In this document: positions 1 through 9,975 of the stretch, in pieces | Position numbering within the stretch: position 1 is the first letter of the stretch | Layout: every line of letters begins with the position of its first letter | Origin: Linanthus parryae | Lineage: Eukaryota > Streptophyta > Magnoliopsida > Ericales > Polemoniaceae | DNA length: 64,000 bases | Assembly: GCA_023055425.1 (NCBI GenBank) | Contig: JALGPY010000007.1 | Coordinates: 19,974,001-20,038,000 of the forward strand | Direction of reading: 5' to 3' | Notes under the pieces: model-generated | Database searches by the model: none | Told to the model about the DNA's origin: nothing | What the model saw: the letters and a program-made list of their open reading frames with translations, nothing else | Program-made: the position numbers and the translations under genes

Positions 1-59
1 TTTCTTATCTTTTAAATAGTTGCGTAACATATATACACGGGGGACTACTGAAGGGATAT

Positions 60-180
60 CATTTCGGAAGACTTGTGATGGATACCAGCTTATTGTAGGG
101 AATATATGATCCAGGCCAAATGTTTTTGATTTATCTGGTTGAGAGTATTCAGGGGCCAATGTCAGATGAGAAAGTAAGTT
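60..180 (+). pseudogene. Exon fragment of an unidentified host gene (gene X)
   Basis: A segment ending in a good splice donor (GAGAAA|GTAAGT) recurs in the 3' flank of CDCA7-like copies A (here), C (11340-11455) and D (24590-24700, minus). The best frame, in the D flank, contains the peptide FLIYLVESIQGPMSVEK just before the donor. It lies convergent to the CDCA7-like gene in every case, so it was duplicated with it. I do not recognise the protein. The frame here has Asp for Val near the donor (PMSDEK). No downstream exon is visible before the window edge or the next feature. It is probably a hitch-hiking gene fragment. Confidence 0.35.
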
Positions 181-439
181 ACTCATACTTGTTTATTCTC
201 AAAGTAATCTCAAATTTGATATTATCAGCTTCTGCTTACCGAGTGCCAATATTATACAATCTGACAAGCTCCATTGAAATTGCAGTTGGCAGATGGTGTT
301 TGCTGAGTCCCTAGGTCCATCATGTCCTTATATCTGCATGTGAGCTGCGGTAATTCAGTTTAATTTACAGTCTGTGCAACTTCAGAAAGTCAGGCTTTTA
401 TGCACTTTGTTCATTCATTTAAGTTACTCATACGTTGTT

Positions 440-650
440 AGTTTTTCACATCAAGTTAATCTACCTTCTCGATTCTCGATTTGGCCTGAGTAGCTATGAA
501 GGACCATTTCTCGCAAAGCTCTGCAATCCCAGTCCGAATCACGTTTTCATCTCCAGAGCTGCCAATTTAACTCCTTCCATGGATGCCGCCACCGCCGGAA
601 AGCCAATAGTCCCTGACTATGAGTTTCTCTTGCCAAGGTACTTTCCAAAA
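440..650 (+). pseudogene. Exon-1-like fragment of a second unidentified host gene (gene Y)
   Basis: The segment is homologous to 35910-36147 next to copy E. It ends at a conserved donor (CCAAG|GTACTTTCC). The E-side version reads TAGEPIVPDEEFSLAK up to the donor. This copy reads TAGKPIVPDYEF and has lost one T in the run before the donor, so the last codons shift to LLPR. The Ser/Thr/Pro-rich upstream part resembles a transit-peptide region, which is an inference. Shorter remnants of the same donor occur at 11580-11650, 24425-24460 and 42240-42290. It is not identified further. Confidence 0.35.
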
Positions 651-1099
651 GGGCCCTTCTTTAAAGTTATTGTTATTTATATGCAAATACTACTTGCTGT
701 CTTCAGTCTGATATCATGTTTAGTAATGTGCTTTAATATAGAGGTTTACTTGTATTTTGAGATCAAGAATCTATACAATGGAAGGAAAGAAACATGAGCA
801 ACATAAGAGTGTCACTTAATGTGATGTTCATGTCCTATTTTATCTCTCCTTTGCGAGTACTATATCAAACAGTCCTAGAAAGCAGCATAACAGGATACAT
901 TTATAGTAACAAATCAATAAGGCTTATTCTCATCAAGAACCTTGATGAACAAGTAGAAATACAAAATAGTATAGCCACCTCAAATTCGATAAAAGTAGAC
1001 ATCAACCATATCAGAGGTGATGCAAGTTAAGCATCACATTGAAGAAACAACAGATTTAGTCTAGCAACTAAGAGCACTTGTCAGCAAGCAATACCATTC

Positions 1100-3229
1100 T
1101 CATAACCCCTTTTCAGTTGCCTCTTTGAAAGCATCACTAAATTCCAATAAAAGCAAAGCATGGCCAATGTCTTCTGGTGTCACGCTAATGCCAACTACCG
1201 ATGTCAACTCATTGCCTTCCGGCAATGTCATTTCAGGTTCAACATGTTTGTTTTCGAGCTTTATCTTCTTTGTGTGGCCACCAAAAGATTCCACCAGCAT
1301 TCCATCATTAACACTGTTGTCACCTTCCAGTTTTCCCGTAATTTAGTAAAGATAGAGTATGATTAACTTCTGGTCAATATTGTTTTCGCACCCAATCAAA
1401 GTGGATGGAACTCCCTTACCAGTGCGAGGCTTCAAGGAACAGGCCTTATTTGACACACCCTTAGAGTCAGCGCCAGCTTTCTTCGACTTACTATGAGAAA
1501 TTTGAGGTAGAATGGTCTTCGTCAAGGAAACCTCAACATCCTGATTATTGTCCTCAACGCCCTTTAATGCTTCTCTCTTCATTTTCTTTACAATTTTCAC
1601 ACTAGGGCTTGATTGCAAAGGTAGAGATTGCACAGTTAGATCGACATTTCTAGTCGAGTCATTTTCCTTTCCCCTTTTTCTTGGAAAAGCAACAGCAGTT
1701 TCCTAGTAAAGTGAATGAGAAACCGAAATGAGCAAACAACAAATAAGTTCAAGGGAGCTTAATACTTCTTTCCTGGGTATTAAATTCGTAACATTCTTTT
1801 TTGAAAGACTGGTCTTGGTTAGCCTTACATCCACATCCTTGGCTACTTTGTTGCTGGCATTTTTCAGGGCCTTTAACATGCAGCACCTCTGAGACAGAAG
1901 AGAAACCACTTCTTTTAGCTGTGTGCACAAGTATACCAGCCGGCTGCTGTCCTCTCTTCTTCCTGGAAAGAGCATACATTTTGTCATTCACTATATGTAG
2001 AAACGTCTTCGACATTAAGATAAAATCCTAAAGGGAATACAACACTTACATGCAGACACTGCAGCTGCAGATGCCTCTACACTTCGGACAACTCCAGCCT
2101 TTTAAAACTGCCTTTTCTTCTGCGTTCTCTCCATATCTGATCAAAACGGGAAGAAAAAAATCAATTCATGGAACGCCAAAGCTAGCCCTTTTTCCTCAAG
2201 CGCACCCTCTTTCACCCACAAAGTTGCTCATGTAACAAACAAATCATATGAAGTGCTAACTTGTTCAAGAGGCATTTGTGACAAATGTTTATAGTACATG
2301 TCGTTCCATTGATCTGGTTATTGCATGTTGCAACACAATCCATGGTTTTTTGACGGCACTGTCAAATGATTTTAATCAAATACCCCAAGAAATTAAACCA
2401 CAAACTCATATTTAATAGGTAAAGAAAAGAAAGTAGGAAAGTTAACAACTACCCCATGACTTGATGAGCTTGATAAGCTCAGAGTCCGCCGAAGGTAGAA
2501 AGAGTGAGTGTTGTTGCTCCCATAATAACACTCAGATTAATGTGAACCCTAATTTTATAAGCTATTTTCTTAGTCAAAGCAAATCCTGAAATTTAGCAAC
2601 TCCCCACACCTTGATGAATTTAATGCACTCAGAATCCAACGAAGTTAAAAGAGGTGATGCTCTTCCCATATTAACACTCAGAATCCAGCGTAGTTGGAAA
2701 GAGTGAGTGACGCTCTCCCATTTTAACACGCAGAATCTCAGATTAATTTGAACTCTAATTATACCACCCATTTGCTTAATTGAAGCCAATCCTCGAATCT
2801 AACATCTGACCACATTTTAATGAGCTTAATACACTATAATACGAATCATCAGTCCATCGTCAGAACCTTTAAGCATGATTTCCTTTAAGCATGATTTCTC
2901 TACAATTATACGAGCTCTCAATTCTTGGATATGTTGCCAATCAACGGCAAACTTAAGAGCATCTCGTATCTCAGTACACATTTGGGATGTAATCCGTTTA
3001 TCCATCAATTTAACAATAGGGGTTAGGTTCGATTCAATGCCTGATGACAATACTTTCCGTTTTCAGAATCGTAGATTCGACCGCCGACTAGACGGACGAC
3101 GGGACACTTGTTGCCCTTCGGCGCTGGCGGCTTGTTAACGATGCCATCGGTTTCTTCATGGGGTTTGGGTTTCTTGCCGCTGTCACTCCTAGGGACTATG
3201 TCCTTGTATGAACTTGAAGCCACGGTCAT
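1100..3229 (-). pseudogene. CDCA7-like zinc-finger gene, copy A (broken after the zinc finger)
   Basis: There are five exons on the minus strand: 3229-3041, 2358-2261, 2136-2050, 1962-1829 (or 1766) and 1702-1100. Exon 1 holds the acidic/basic N-terminus and KCPVVRLVGGRIYDSENGKY then CHQ. Exons 2 and 3 complete the cysteine-rich zf-4CXXC_R1 domain (CRQKTMDC, CHKCLLNK, CPKCRGICSCSVCM). Family members act in chromatin and DNA-methylation maintenance with the HELLS/DDM1 remodeler; this is family knowledge and is not shown here. Lesions are visible: the intron 1 donor is GC (CAG|GCATTG) instead of GT; a 2-nt deletion sits just after KGPE in exon 4; and frame breaks lie in exon 5 near 1300-1345. 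The zinc finger itself stays open, so a truncated protein is conceivable. A 196-bp Stowaway MITE sits upstream of its promoter. Confidence 0.8.
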
Positions 3230-3309
3230 CGGGGATAGATTGGTGTGTTCGACAATTTGGGTTTCGAGGGTTTGGAAAATGGAAACAAAAGAGCGAATTT
3301 GAAAGGTGA

Positions 3310-3480
3310 TTGAAATTTGGGGGTGCAATCGGCGGGAAAGTTGATTTCTGGGGGTGCGATCGGCGGGAAATTTGATTTTTTGTGGGAGCAATTGGCGGGA
3401 CATCTGATTTTTTGGGTTGCAATTGGAGGGAGATTTGATTTTTTTTGGGAAAATTCACATTTTGGCGGGTACAAATGGGA
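3310..3480 (-). promoter_or_regulatory. E2F-site repeat array upstream of copy A (short version)
   Basis: On the minus strand this is a run of about four degenerate 30-32-bp units, each a GGCGGGAAA-like core followed by a T-rich then G-rich tract. Exact E2F consensus 8-mers (GCGGGAAA, reverse TTTCCCGC) lie at 3332-3339 and 3363-3370. Further units are decayed (GGCGGGACA near 3391, GGAGGGAGA near 3425). The array ends about 80 bp before the ATG of copy A, so it is core promoter or 5' leader. Longer arrays stand before copies C, D and G. Confidence 0.6.
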
Positions 3481-3594
3481 ATTTTAAAAGTCCTTCTTCT
3501 TGAGTTTGTAATTGCATGAGCACCCCCAAATATGTTTTGAGAGTGTTGTTTCTCGCCATTTTCTCGTAAAAGACATTTCTCTTCTTCTTATATA

Positions 3595-3790
3595 CTCCCT
3601 TCGTTCCATAATTTTAGTCCTCTATTCCTTTTGTGTAGCTTTTAATAGTGTAGTTTCTCTAAATTGTCCCCAATAAGCAATGCTGACATCATCAAATGAC
3701 CTGACAAAAAATTAGTGGGATCGTAATGATCACATGTCTCCTTAGATAGCTGGAATCCCAAAGGGGACCAAAATATTGGGACAGAGGGAG
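3595..3790. mobile_element. Stowaway-like MITE
   Basis: It has terminal inverted repeats starting CTCCCTTCGTTCCATAAT and ending TTGGGACAGAGGGAG, with TA target duplications at 3593-3594 and 3791-3792. The 196-bp length and the CTCCCT(C/T)CGT start fit Stowaway (Tc1/mariner) MITEs. The equivalent site upstream of copies C, D and G reads straight through (tatatTCTTTAAGC), so this is an insertion specific to copy A. No coding capacity. Confidence 0.85.
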
Positions 3791-4190
3791 TATTCTTTAA
3801 GCAAAAATGAATTATTCCTATGTAAAAATGATTGAGGTGAGGTAGGTATTTAGTTTAATTCTTAAGCTACAAACACTTTATTGGCGGTGTGCCCCTTCAG
3901 TTTGAGATTTAGAGATTTTGGTGTTCGTGTATGAAAAATGCTTTTTGTCGGCTGGAGGACACTGCATGATTCACTCTAAGAAGATTGGTTAATTTAAGTT
4001 TATTCATGACTTTCTCATATTTTATTTACCAAAATGTCGTATATTCGTGGCGTCTTTTATGAATCTTTTCCGATTTCGCGAGCTTACAAATATGCAACAA
4101 AATCAACCAATAATGTCTCTAATAGCCGTGGAGCATGTTTGGTGCTAGGAGAGGCGTAATTTTTTCATGGGATGGTTTTCTTGATTTCGA
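3791..4190. other. Non-coding upstream flank of copy A
   Basis: Up to about 4045 this matches the distal upstream DNA of copies C, D and G (for example 14870-15190 and 45715-46020), so it is part of the duplicated block. After about 4046 the similarity stops. 4046-4190 has no recognisable feature. Confidence 0.5.
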
Positions 4191-4199
4191 GTTTTCATT

Positions 4200-4385
4200 C
4201 CATTAGTTGGCGCCCAACTTCGAGGGCCTTCTGGTGAAAGGAGGGTGATAAGTGCTCAAGACTCTTCCACTGGCTAGCTAATGTTCATAGAAGGTCAAAT
4301 TTCATTGCTCCAATGAAGGTGGGAGGGTTAGCTTTTGTGGATGAGGAAGAGGTGGGGCAGGTAATTGTGAATTTTTATTAAGGTC
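4200..4385 (+). mobile_element. LINE (L1-type) fragment, region before the RT core
   Basis: A plus-strand frame reads KEGDKCSRLFHWLANVHRR then SNFIAPMKVGG and EEEVGQVIVNFY. This is the conserved stretch between the endonuclease and reverse transcriptase of plant L1 LINEs (W..GD.NT.FFH..A..RR..N.I). Only about 60 codons survive, and the fragment is bounded at once by a Copia fragment on the other strand. Confidence 0.6.
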
Positions 4386-4389
4386 TGGG

Positions 4390-4515
4390 AGCCTGTTTCA
4401 ACCCATAAGTAGATTTATTCAATTTGCACGCACGATTGGGATATGTAGAATTTGCTGTTGCATATAACTAGTTTCTTTAAGATACCCATGTAAAGACATT
4501 CTTAACATCTAATTG
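4390..4515 (-). mobile_element. Copia reverse-transcriptase fragment
   Basis: Read on the minus strand, the segment carries EQLDVKNVF (the LDVKNAFLHG motif of Copia RT), followed after a frame break by VCKLNKSTYGLKQAP (the YGLKQ(A/S)PR motif). The spacing is that of Ty1/copia RT. The same motif pair occurs in the decayed Copia near 57480-57545. No flanking LTR, so it is a pol scrap. Confidence 0.6.
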
Positions 4516-4524
4516 TTCAAAGAG

Positions 4525-5175
4525 TCCAATTAAAATATGCAGCTAAGTACGTGTGGGACGACAAGTGTGAGGAAGCATTCCGAACACTCAAGGATAAGTT
4601 GACGTCAGCACCTGTGTTGACTTTACCTACTGAAGGACGAGAATATGAAGTTTACAGCGACGCATCAAAGCATGGCTTAGAATGTGTTTTGATGCAAGTT
4701 CGGAAGCTTCTAGGAAATTAAAGTCCTACGAGGAGAACTACCCACTCATGTTAGTAGCTTTAGTGTTCGCTTTGAAGATATGGGTTTTTTAATAGAAAAA
4801 ATTACTTCTACTAAAGAAGGGTCCAAAACTTTTATTCAAGCTGTTTATGTACCCGCAGACGATTTGACCGACCCTGCTCTTGCTACGACATTTGCACATT
4901 TAGATGCTACTACCGTACTATCAAGAGGATTAGCTGGCATTCTGGCAAAGGTGTCTATCCAACAATAGATCCTTTAGATGCTACTACCGTACTATCAACT
5001 ATGCTTCAACCTCGTATAGTTGGTGAGGAACATTATGAAACTGCGCAAAGAGAAAGGAGTTGAATATGCGACAAAGGAGGTGGTTAGAGTTGGTAAATGA
5101 TTACGATCTCTAAATCCAATACCACAAAGGGAAAGCCAATATAGTAGAGGATGCATTAAGCCAATGTAGTAGAGG
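4525..5175 (+). mobile_element. Ty3/gypsy RT-RNase H fragment interrupted by plastid DNA
   Basis: The plus-strand frame begins with KYVWDDKCEEAFRTLKDKL and TSAPVLTLP, then YEVYSDASKHGLECVLMQ, which is the RT-to-RNase H transition of chromoviruses. After one base loss it continues [15 protein letters not shown] to 4782. It resumes at about 5053 with [19 protein letters not shown] and YHKGKANIVEDALS. The 4780-5052 gap is filled by plastid atpB sequence in place of roughly 30 RNase H residues (compare RHYLYG...FTQKE in the gypsy copy at 28985-29060). A short tandem repeat (agccaatgtagtagaggatgc) closes the fragment. Confidence 0.75.
4780..5052 (+). pseudogene. atpB: Plastid atpB fragment (NUPT) inside a gypsy remnant
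   Basis: The frame contains [40 protein letters not shown] and SRGLAG, then after a break [20 protein letters not shown]. This is the catalytic region of the ATP synthase CF1 beta subunit. TSTKEG and [19 protein letters not shown] match the plastid rather than the mitochondrial form as I know these families. It covers about 90 residues of a ~498-residue protein, with no start region and no C-terminus. The 26-bp string beginning TTTAGATGCTACTACC is present twice (4901 and 4974), where normal atpB has a Ser/Thr stretch, so the insertion was scrambled on the way in. It is non-functional. Confidence 0.88.
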
Positions 5176-5186
5176 ATGCAACAAAA

Positions 5187-5500
5187 TGGGAATATTAAAG
5201 GTCTCTCCTCGAGTTTGTAATTTTATGTTTACCCCAAAATTTGTTTAGAGAATTATGTTTCATTTTCTTTTAAAAGACATTTCTTTTCTTCTAATTCATT
5301 CTTTCTAACTCACTTCAACCATTTGTTAAAAAGGAGTGGCTCCTTTTTGCTTAAAGAAAAGATAAAGAAGAAAAGAAATGTCGTTTTTTACAAGAAAGTG
5401 GCTGGAAACGACATTCTCAGTGCATATTGGAGTAAACATGCAATTACAAACTCAAGAAGAGAGACCTTTAAAATTCCCATTCGCCCCTGCCAAAATATCA
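5187..5500. repeat. Foldback (head-to-head promoter remnant) upstream of copy B
   Basis: Two arms of about 120-140 bp, roughly 5187-5320 and 5340-5500, are inverted copies of each other. For example GAATTATGTTTCATTTTC, AAAGACATTTCTTTTCTTC and TTTGTAATTTTATGTTTACC on the left reappear reverse-complemented on the right. The same palindrome with both flanking genes present lies between copies E and F (39430-39675). Here the left partner gene is missing and the foldback abuts the gypsy remnant at about 5180. Confidence 0.7.
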
Positions 5501-5699
5501 ATTTCCCCCAATTCTCAATTTTTCCCACCCAATTTTCCCCAAAATTCAAATTTACGCGCCAATCAAAATATCGAACAATTATCACTTTGCTGGTGTCTGC
5601 TAAAGTCCCCAAAATTTCACCTCACTCAACTTTGCTCTGTCGTCTCCATTTCCCAAACCCACTGGAACCCATATCGCCGAACACACCAAACTCCCTCCA

Positions 5700-7640
5700 A
5701 TGGTGATGGCTTCAAGTTCGACCCCAGTTTCTAACTGGGCTAGAGTCACTAGGAGTGACGGCAGCAAGAAACCCAAGGCCCAGGAAGAAACCGATGGTGG
5801 CGTCAACAAATCCCTGGCACCAAAGCGTAACAAGTGTCCCGGTGTCCATGTAGCCGGCGGTAGAATCTACGATTTTGAAAATGGGAAGACGTTCTTCATC
5901 AGATATCAAATCAAAACCGCTCAATATAAACCCCATTTCTTATATGGGTTGAAAATCGTGTATATAGAATGAGATATGAGATGTTCTTTGCCTTTGTGTT
6001 GATTGTTGACATGGGTCTCTTTGAATCGATGGACCCATTGTTAATTTGATGAATAAATGGATACATCCCAATTGTGTACTGAGATCTTAGCCGCTCTTTG
6101 AGTTTTCCGTTAATTGGAGAACCGAAGAGCACATATCATTATATGAGTTTGGTGTAGAGAAATCAGGCTTTAGGGTTCTGAAGATGGACTGATGATTTGT
6201 ATTACAGTGTATGAAGCTCATCAAGGTGTGGTTAGATTTGAGGATTGGCTTCAATTAAACAAATAAGTGTTATAATTATAGTTCACATTATTCTGAGTGA
6301 TTATTTGGCAAGAGCATCACTCACTAATTCCAACTTCGTTGGATTCTGAGTGTTAATATGGGAAGAGCATTACCATTTTCTAACTTTGTTGGATTCTGAG
6401 TGTATTAAGTTCATCAAGGGGTAGTTGCTAGCTTTCAGGATTTGTTTTGACTAAGAAAATAACTGATATAATTAGGGTTCACATCAATCTGAGATTCTGA
6501 CTGTTATTATGGACGGAGCATCACTCTTTCTAAATTTGTCGGACTCTGACCGTATCACGCTCATCGAGACAAGGGGTAATTGTTTGATTTCCTACTATTT
6601 TTTCATTAACCTATATATCATGAGTTTTGTGGTTTAATTTCTTGGTGTATTTGATTAATATCATTTGGCAGTGCCGTGAAAAAAACTTTGATTTCGTGGA
6701 ATCATGCAAAAACCAGATTGATGGCAAGACATGTACTATAAACATGTGTCACAAATGCCTCTTGAACAGGTTAGGAGTTAATATGATTTGTTTGTTACTG
6801 GAGGACTTACCTTGTGGGTGAAATATGGCTAGCTTGAGGACATAGTGACCGCTCAAGTGTTCCATGAATTAACTGAATTTTTCTCCGTTATGATCAAATA
6901 TGGAGAGAATGCAGAAAATTGGCTGTTTTTTAAAGGACTGTAGTTGTCCGAGGTGTAGAGGCAACTGCAGTGTCTGCATTAGAGTGTTGTATTCCCTTTA
7001 GGATTTTATCGTATGTTGATGGCGCTTCTGCATATAGTGAATGTCAGAATGTATACTCGTTCCAGGTAGAAGAGAGGACGCCAGCCGACTGGTATACTTG
7101 TGCACACAGCTAAAGGAAGCGGTTTCTCTTCTGTCTCAACGGTGCTGCATGTTAAAGGCCCTGAAAATGTTGCCAGCAACAAAGTCGCTAGGGGTGTAGA
7201 CGTAAGGCCAACCAATACCAGTCTTTCAAATATGAATGTTGCGAATTTAATACCTAGAAAGAAGTATTAAGATCCCTTAAATTTATTGTCTGCTCATTTC
7301 GGTTTCACGTTCACCGTACTAGGAAACTGCTGTTACCAACAAAAATGGGAGAGAAATGACTCGACTAGAAATGGCAATCCAACCGTGCAATTTTCCTTTA
7401 TAATCAAGTTCTAGTGAGAAGAGCAAAGATAATGAAGAGTGAAGCATTTAGGGCGTTGGAGGAACAGAAATCAGGATGTTGAGATTTCCTTGAAGAAGAC
7501 CGTTCCACCTAAAATTTCTCATTGTAAGCTCAAGGAGGCTGGCAATGAGGACCATGATTCTAAGGGTGTGTCAAATAAGGCCTGTTCCTTGAAGCCTCAC
7601 ACTGGTAAGGGAATTCCATCCACCTTAGTGGCGGAAATTT
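5700..7640 (+). pseudogene. CDCA7-like zinc-finger gene, copy B (pseudogene)
   Basis: Recognisable pieces on the plus strand are exon 1 (5700-5902, EETDGGVNKSLAPKRNKC and GGRIYDFENGK), exon 2 (6672-6769, CREKNFDFVESCKNQIDGK and CHKCLLNR, intact), exon 3 (about 6898-6980), exon 4 (7066-7270) and exon 5 (about 7325-7640). Inactivating changes: an extra T and a lost donor at the end of exon 1 (CATCAG|AT), the acceptor before exon 3 changed from CAG to CAA, a frameshift in exon 3, and a 6-nt loss that removes two residues of the ICNC motif. The 3' end stops at TLVAEI and is fused to inverted promoter-type sequence, so the C-terminal region is missing. Most of these lesions are shared with copy F. 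Confidence 0.85.
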
Positions 7641-7763
7641 GAATCTTTGGGAATTGTGAATTTGGGAATATTGACATGTTGGTGGCTGTAAATGCGAATT
7701 TTAAGTCTCTCTTCTCGAGGTTATAAATGCATGTTTACCCCCAAATATGTTTTGACTTTTGAG
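7641..7763. other. Inverted promoter-type sequence fused to the 3' end of copy B
   Basis: Sequence after the copy B stop (GCGAATTTTAAGTCTCTC..., then GCATGTTTACCCCCAAATAT) matches the distal promoter of A/C/D/G copies, but in the orientation opposite to copy B. The same join occurs after copy F (41834-42000). It marks a rearrangement breakpoint, not a normal 3' UTR. Confidence 0.5.
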
Positions 7764-8735
7764 GGATCAGTTTGTTGAAGTCCTCGTATAAGATTCTAGC
7801 TAAAGTGTTCTCCATGAGATTAAAAAGTGTTATCTCATCTCTTATTTCGGGGGCTCAAAATGTTTGTGTGGCAGGTAGGCAGACTTTTGATGCATTTTGG
7901 TGGCGAATGAGTCTGTGGAGTGTGGACCATAGGCTGAGGGAGTCGAGCCCGGTATTCTTCGCAAATGGGACATTAAGAAGGCCTACGATCATGTGAATTG
8001 GGAGTTCTTGCTTTATCTCCTAGGGAGGATGGGTTTTAGTAGTTGTTGGGTATGTTGGATAAAGGCATGTATCACTTCTGTCAGGTTGTCTATTCTAGTT
8101 AATGGAAACCTTAGGAATTCTTTCAGACGTCACGTGGTCTTAGGCAAGGATATCATTGTGGTGGAGGTCTTGAGTAGGATGCTAGTGAGAACAGTCCATG
8201 GTTGATTTTTGAGGGGTGCTCAGGTCAGCCATACGAGTGATACCTAGATTCCATTTTTCCTTTTGCGGATGATACGTTGATCTTCTCCGGAGCAAAAGCG
8301 AGCTGCATAGGATCTGTGGAGATGTACCTAGGATCTGTGGAGTATGCTAATATCATAGGGTGTCAGGTTGCATCTTCAATCAAGTTTTTGGGGTAACCTT
8401 CCGGGCTAGGTATAAGGATACTGTGGTTTTTTTTCCGAAGAAAGATACTGTGGGTTGGGATTAGATAGTCGAGCGGTATCACCGTAGGTTGGCGGGTTGG
8501 AAGAGACAATATCTCTTCTAATGGAGGTGCATTACTCTTATAAAGAGTACTCTATGGGTCTTCCCACTTTTTTCATGCCTCTCTTTGTGAAGCCGGTTTC
8601 TGTCGCTTGGTGGCTGGAGAAGATTCAGCGGGATTTCCTTTGGGGTGGGACGGGGATCAATTCAAGTATCATTTATTTGATTGGGTTAAGGGAGAGTAGT
8701 GGGTTGGGTGCAGGGAGGGATATTCAATTTAAGAT
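7764..8735 (+). mobile_element. LINE (L1-type) reverse-transcriptase fragment
   Basis: Broken frames show the RT order of plant LINEs: SSYKILAKVFSMRLKSVI, SLISGAQNVCVAGRQ, KWDIKKAYDHVNWEFLLYLL (motif A), GRMGFSSCWVCWIKACI, SILVNG, VLSRMLVRTVHG, a degraded FADDTL region near 8270, then GVTFRARYKDT and YHRRLAGWK further on. Several stops and frameshifts make it dead. It is related to the LINE pieces at 15200-15504 and 46020-46346. It joins directly to the inverted promoter piece of copy B at its 5' side. Confidence 0.75.
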
Positions 8736-8833
8736 CCTCTGTACCCCCAAAATATCTTTTGTTGCAGGGAGGGATATTCAATACCCTCTTATAGTTATTA
8801 CCCTAACGATGCTCGAACTTTAATCCCATAATG

Positions 8834-9379
8834 TCAATGGGATTGAATACCAAGTTTTAATACTATTTCTGATAATTGTGTAGACAAACAATTACATACT
8901 CCTATATAAATAATTAAAACTCAATTCATATCAATTCACTCTATAATGCTGAAGATCCTCTATATTGTTGCAGGGAGGGACACTCTTGTTTCTCTCCATA
9001 ATTGACTCGTTTTATACAAACGAGTCTTTTTCTTGTTAGCAAAGCAAGAACTTTGTTAATTATAACAAAACAAAATTTACAAAAATTAATTACAACAGAA
9101 TTAATTATGTCAATGGGATTGAATACCAAGTTTTAATACTATTTCTGATAATTGTGTAGACAAACAATTACATACTCCTATATAAATAATTAAAACTCAA
9201 TTCATATCAGTTCACTCTATAATGCTGAAGATCCTCTATATTGTTGCAGGGAGGGACACTCTTGTTTCTCTCCATAATTGTCTCGTTTTATACAAACAAG
9301 TCTTTTTCTTGTTAGCAAAGCAAGAACTTTGTTAAATAATAACAAAACAAAATTTACAAAAATTAATTACAACAGAATA
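8834..9379. repeat. 276-bp tandem duplication
   Basis: Two adjacent near-identical units, 8834-9109 and 9110-9379, both start TCAATGGGATTGAATACC and end in ACAACAGAAT. Each contains TATATAAATAATT, GTTGCAGGGAGGGACACTC and a run ending TTTTTCTTGTTAGCAAAGC. An earlier partial copy (8740-8800) shares the GTTGCAGGGAGGGA part. The identity is high, so the duplication is young. No coding content; the unit could be part of an LTR. Confidence 0.85.
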
Positions 9380-9975
9380 TAGAGGTAAAATGTGATAACA
9401 TAGCAAGTTAAAGTGATCCTGATGGCAACAGGTAGGAGACTGCCTCCTACAGATCATGAATGAGCACAAGAGTGTCGCTGAGTTTGGCCACTCTGCTAGC
9501 CTTAATGTCAAAGGTGAAGCATATTCGTAATTGTGGAGTTGTTGAAGCACGACTCGTGCCAAGTGGTGTCACCCACTCATCACATAGTTTCGTGAGAGTG
9601 GGTCTTCAAGAAAAATGGACTGTGGTATGCCACAACGCCTGAATGGGCCTCTCTTGTATTACAAAATGACTTGGCACTGTTTTGGCCCAGTAATATAACC
9701 CAATTGGTTTGCACAAAAATAAAATAGAAATAGAGGCAACTTTTTTGTAGTCATATACATAAAACATCATTCTAAAGCATGTATAAATCTTAATCTAACC
9801 TGTATCTAGTAGTGTTCAAGCTCCGGAGCTGATGCTATCACCTATTTGCCCAAACAAAAAAAAGGATCCTAATAGTGATAAAATATTAGTGAGTTTGTGA
9901 TTGATAACCGTGTGCGACGAAGATTGTACAATTTAAGAAGATTACTCACAACATAGTTTGAAACTTCGGTAGTAG
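9380..9975. other. No gene seen
   Basis: There is no coding frame with recognisable similarity, no terminal repeats and no RNA gene that I can support. A run of A (ccaaacaaaaaaaaggat) lies near 9850. It could be decayed LTR sequence associated with the tandem duplication to its left. Confidence 0.4.

Noticed and set aside
4780..4968. Mitochondrial (nuclear-encoded) ATP synthase beta as source
   Set aside because: Residues TSTKEG and [19 protein letters not shown] fit the plastid form; the mitochondrial form has a different stretch after TTVLSR.
9460..9642. Short Ser/Leu-rich frame
   Set aside because: No conservation or motif, and overlapped by an equally open minus-strand frame.
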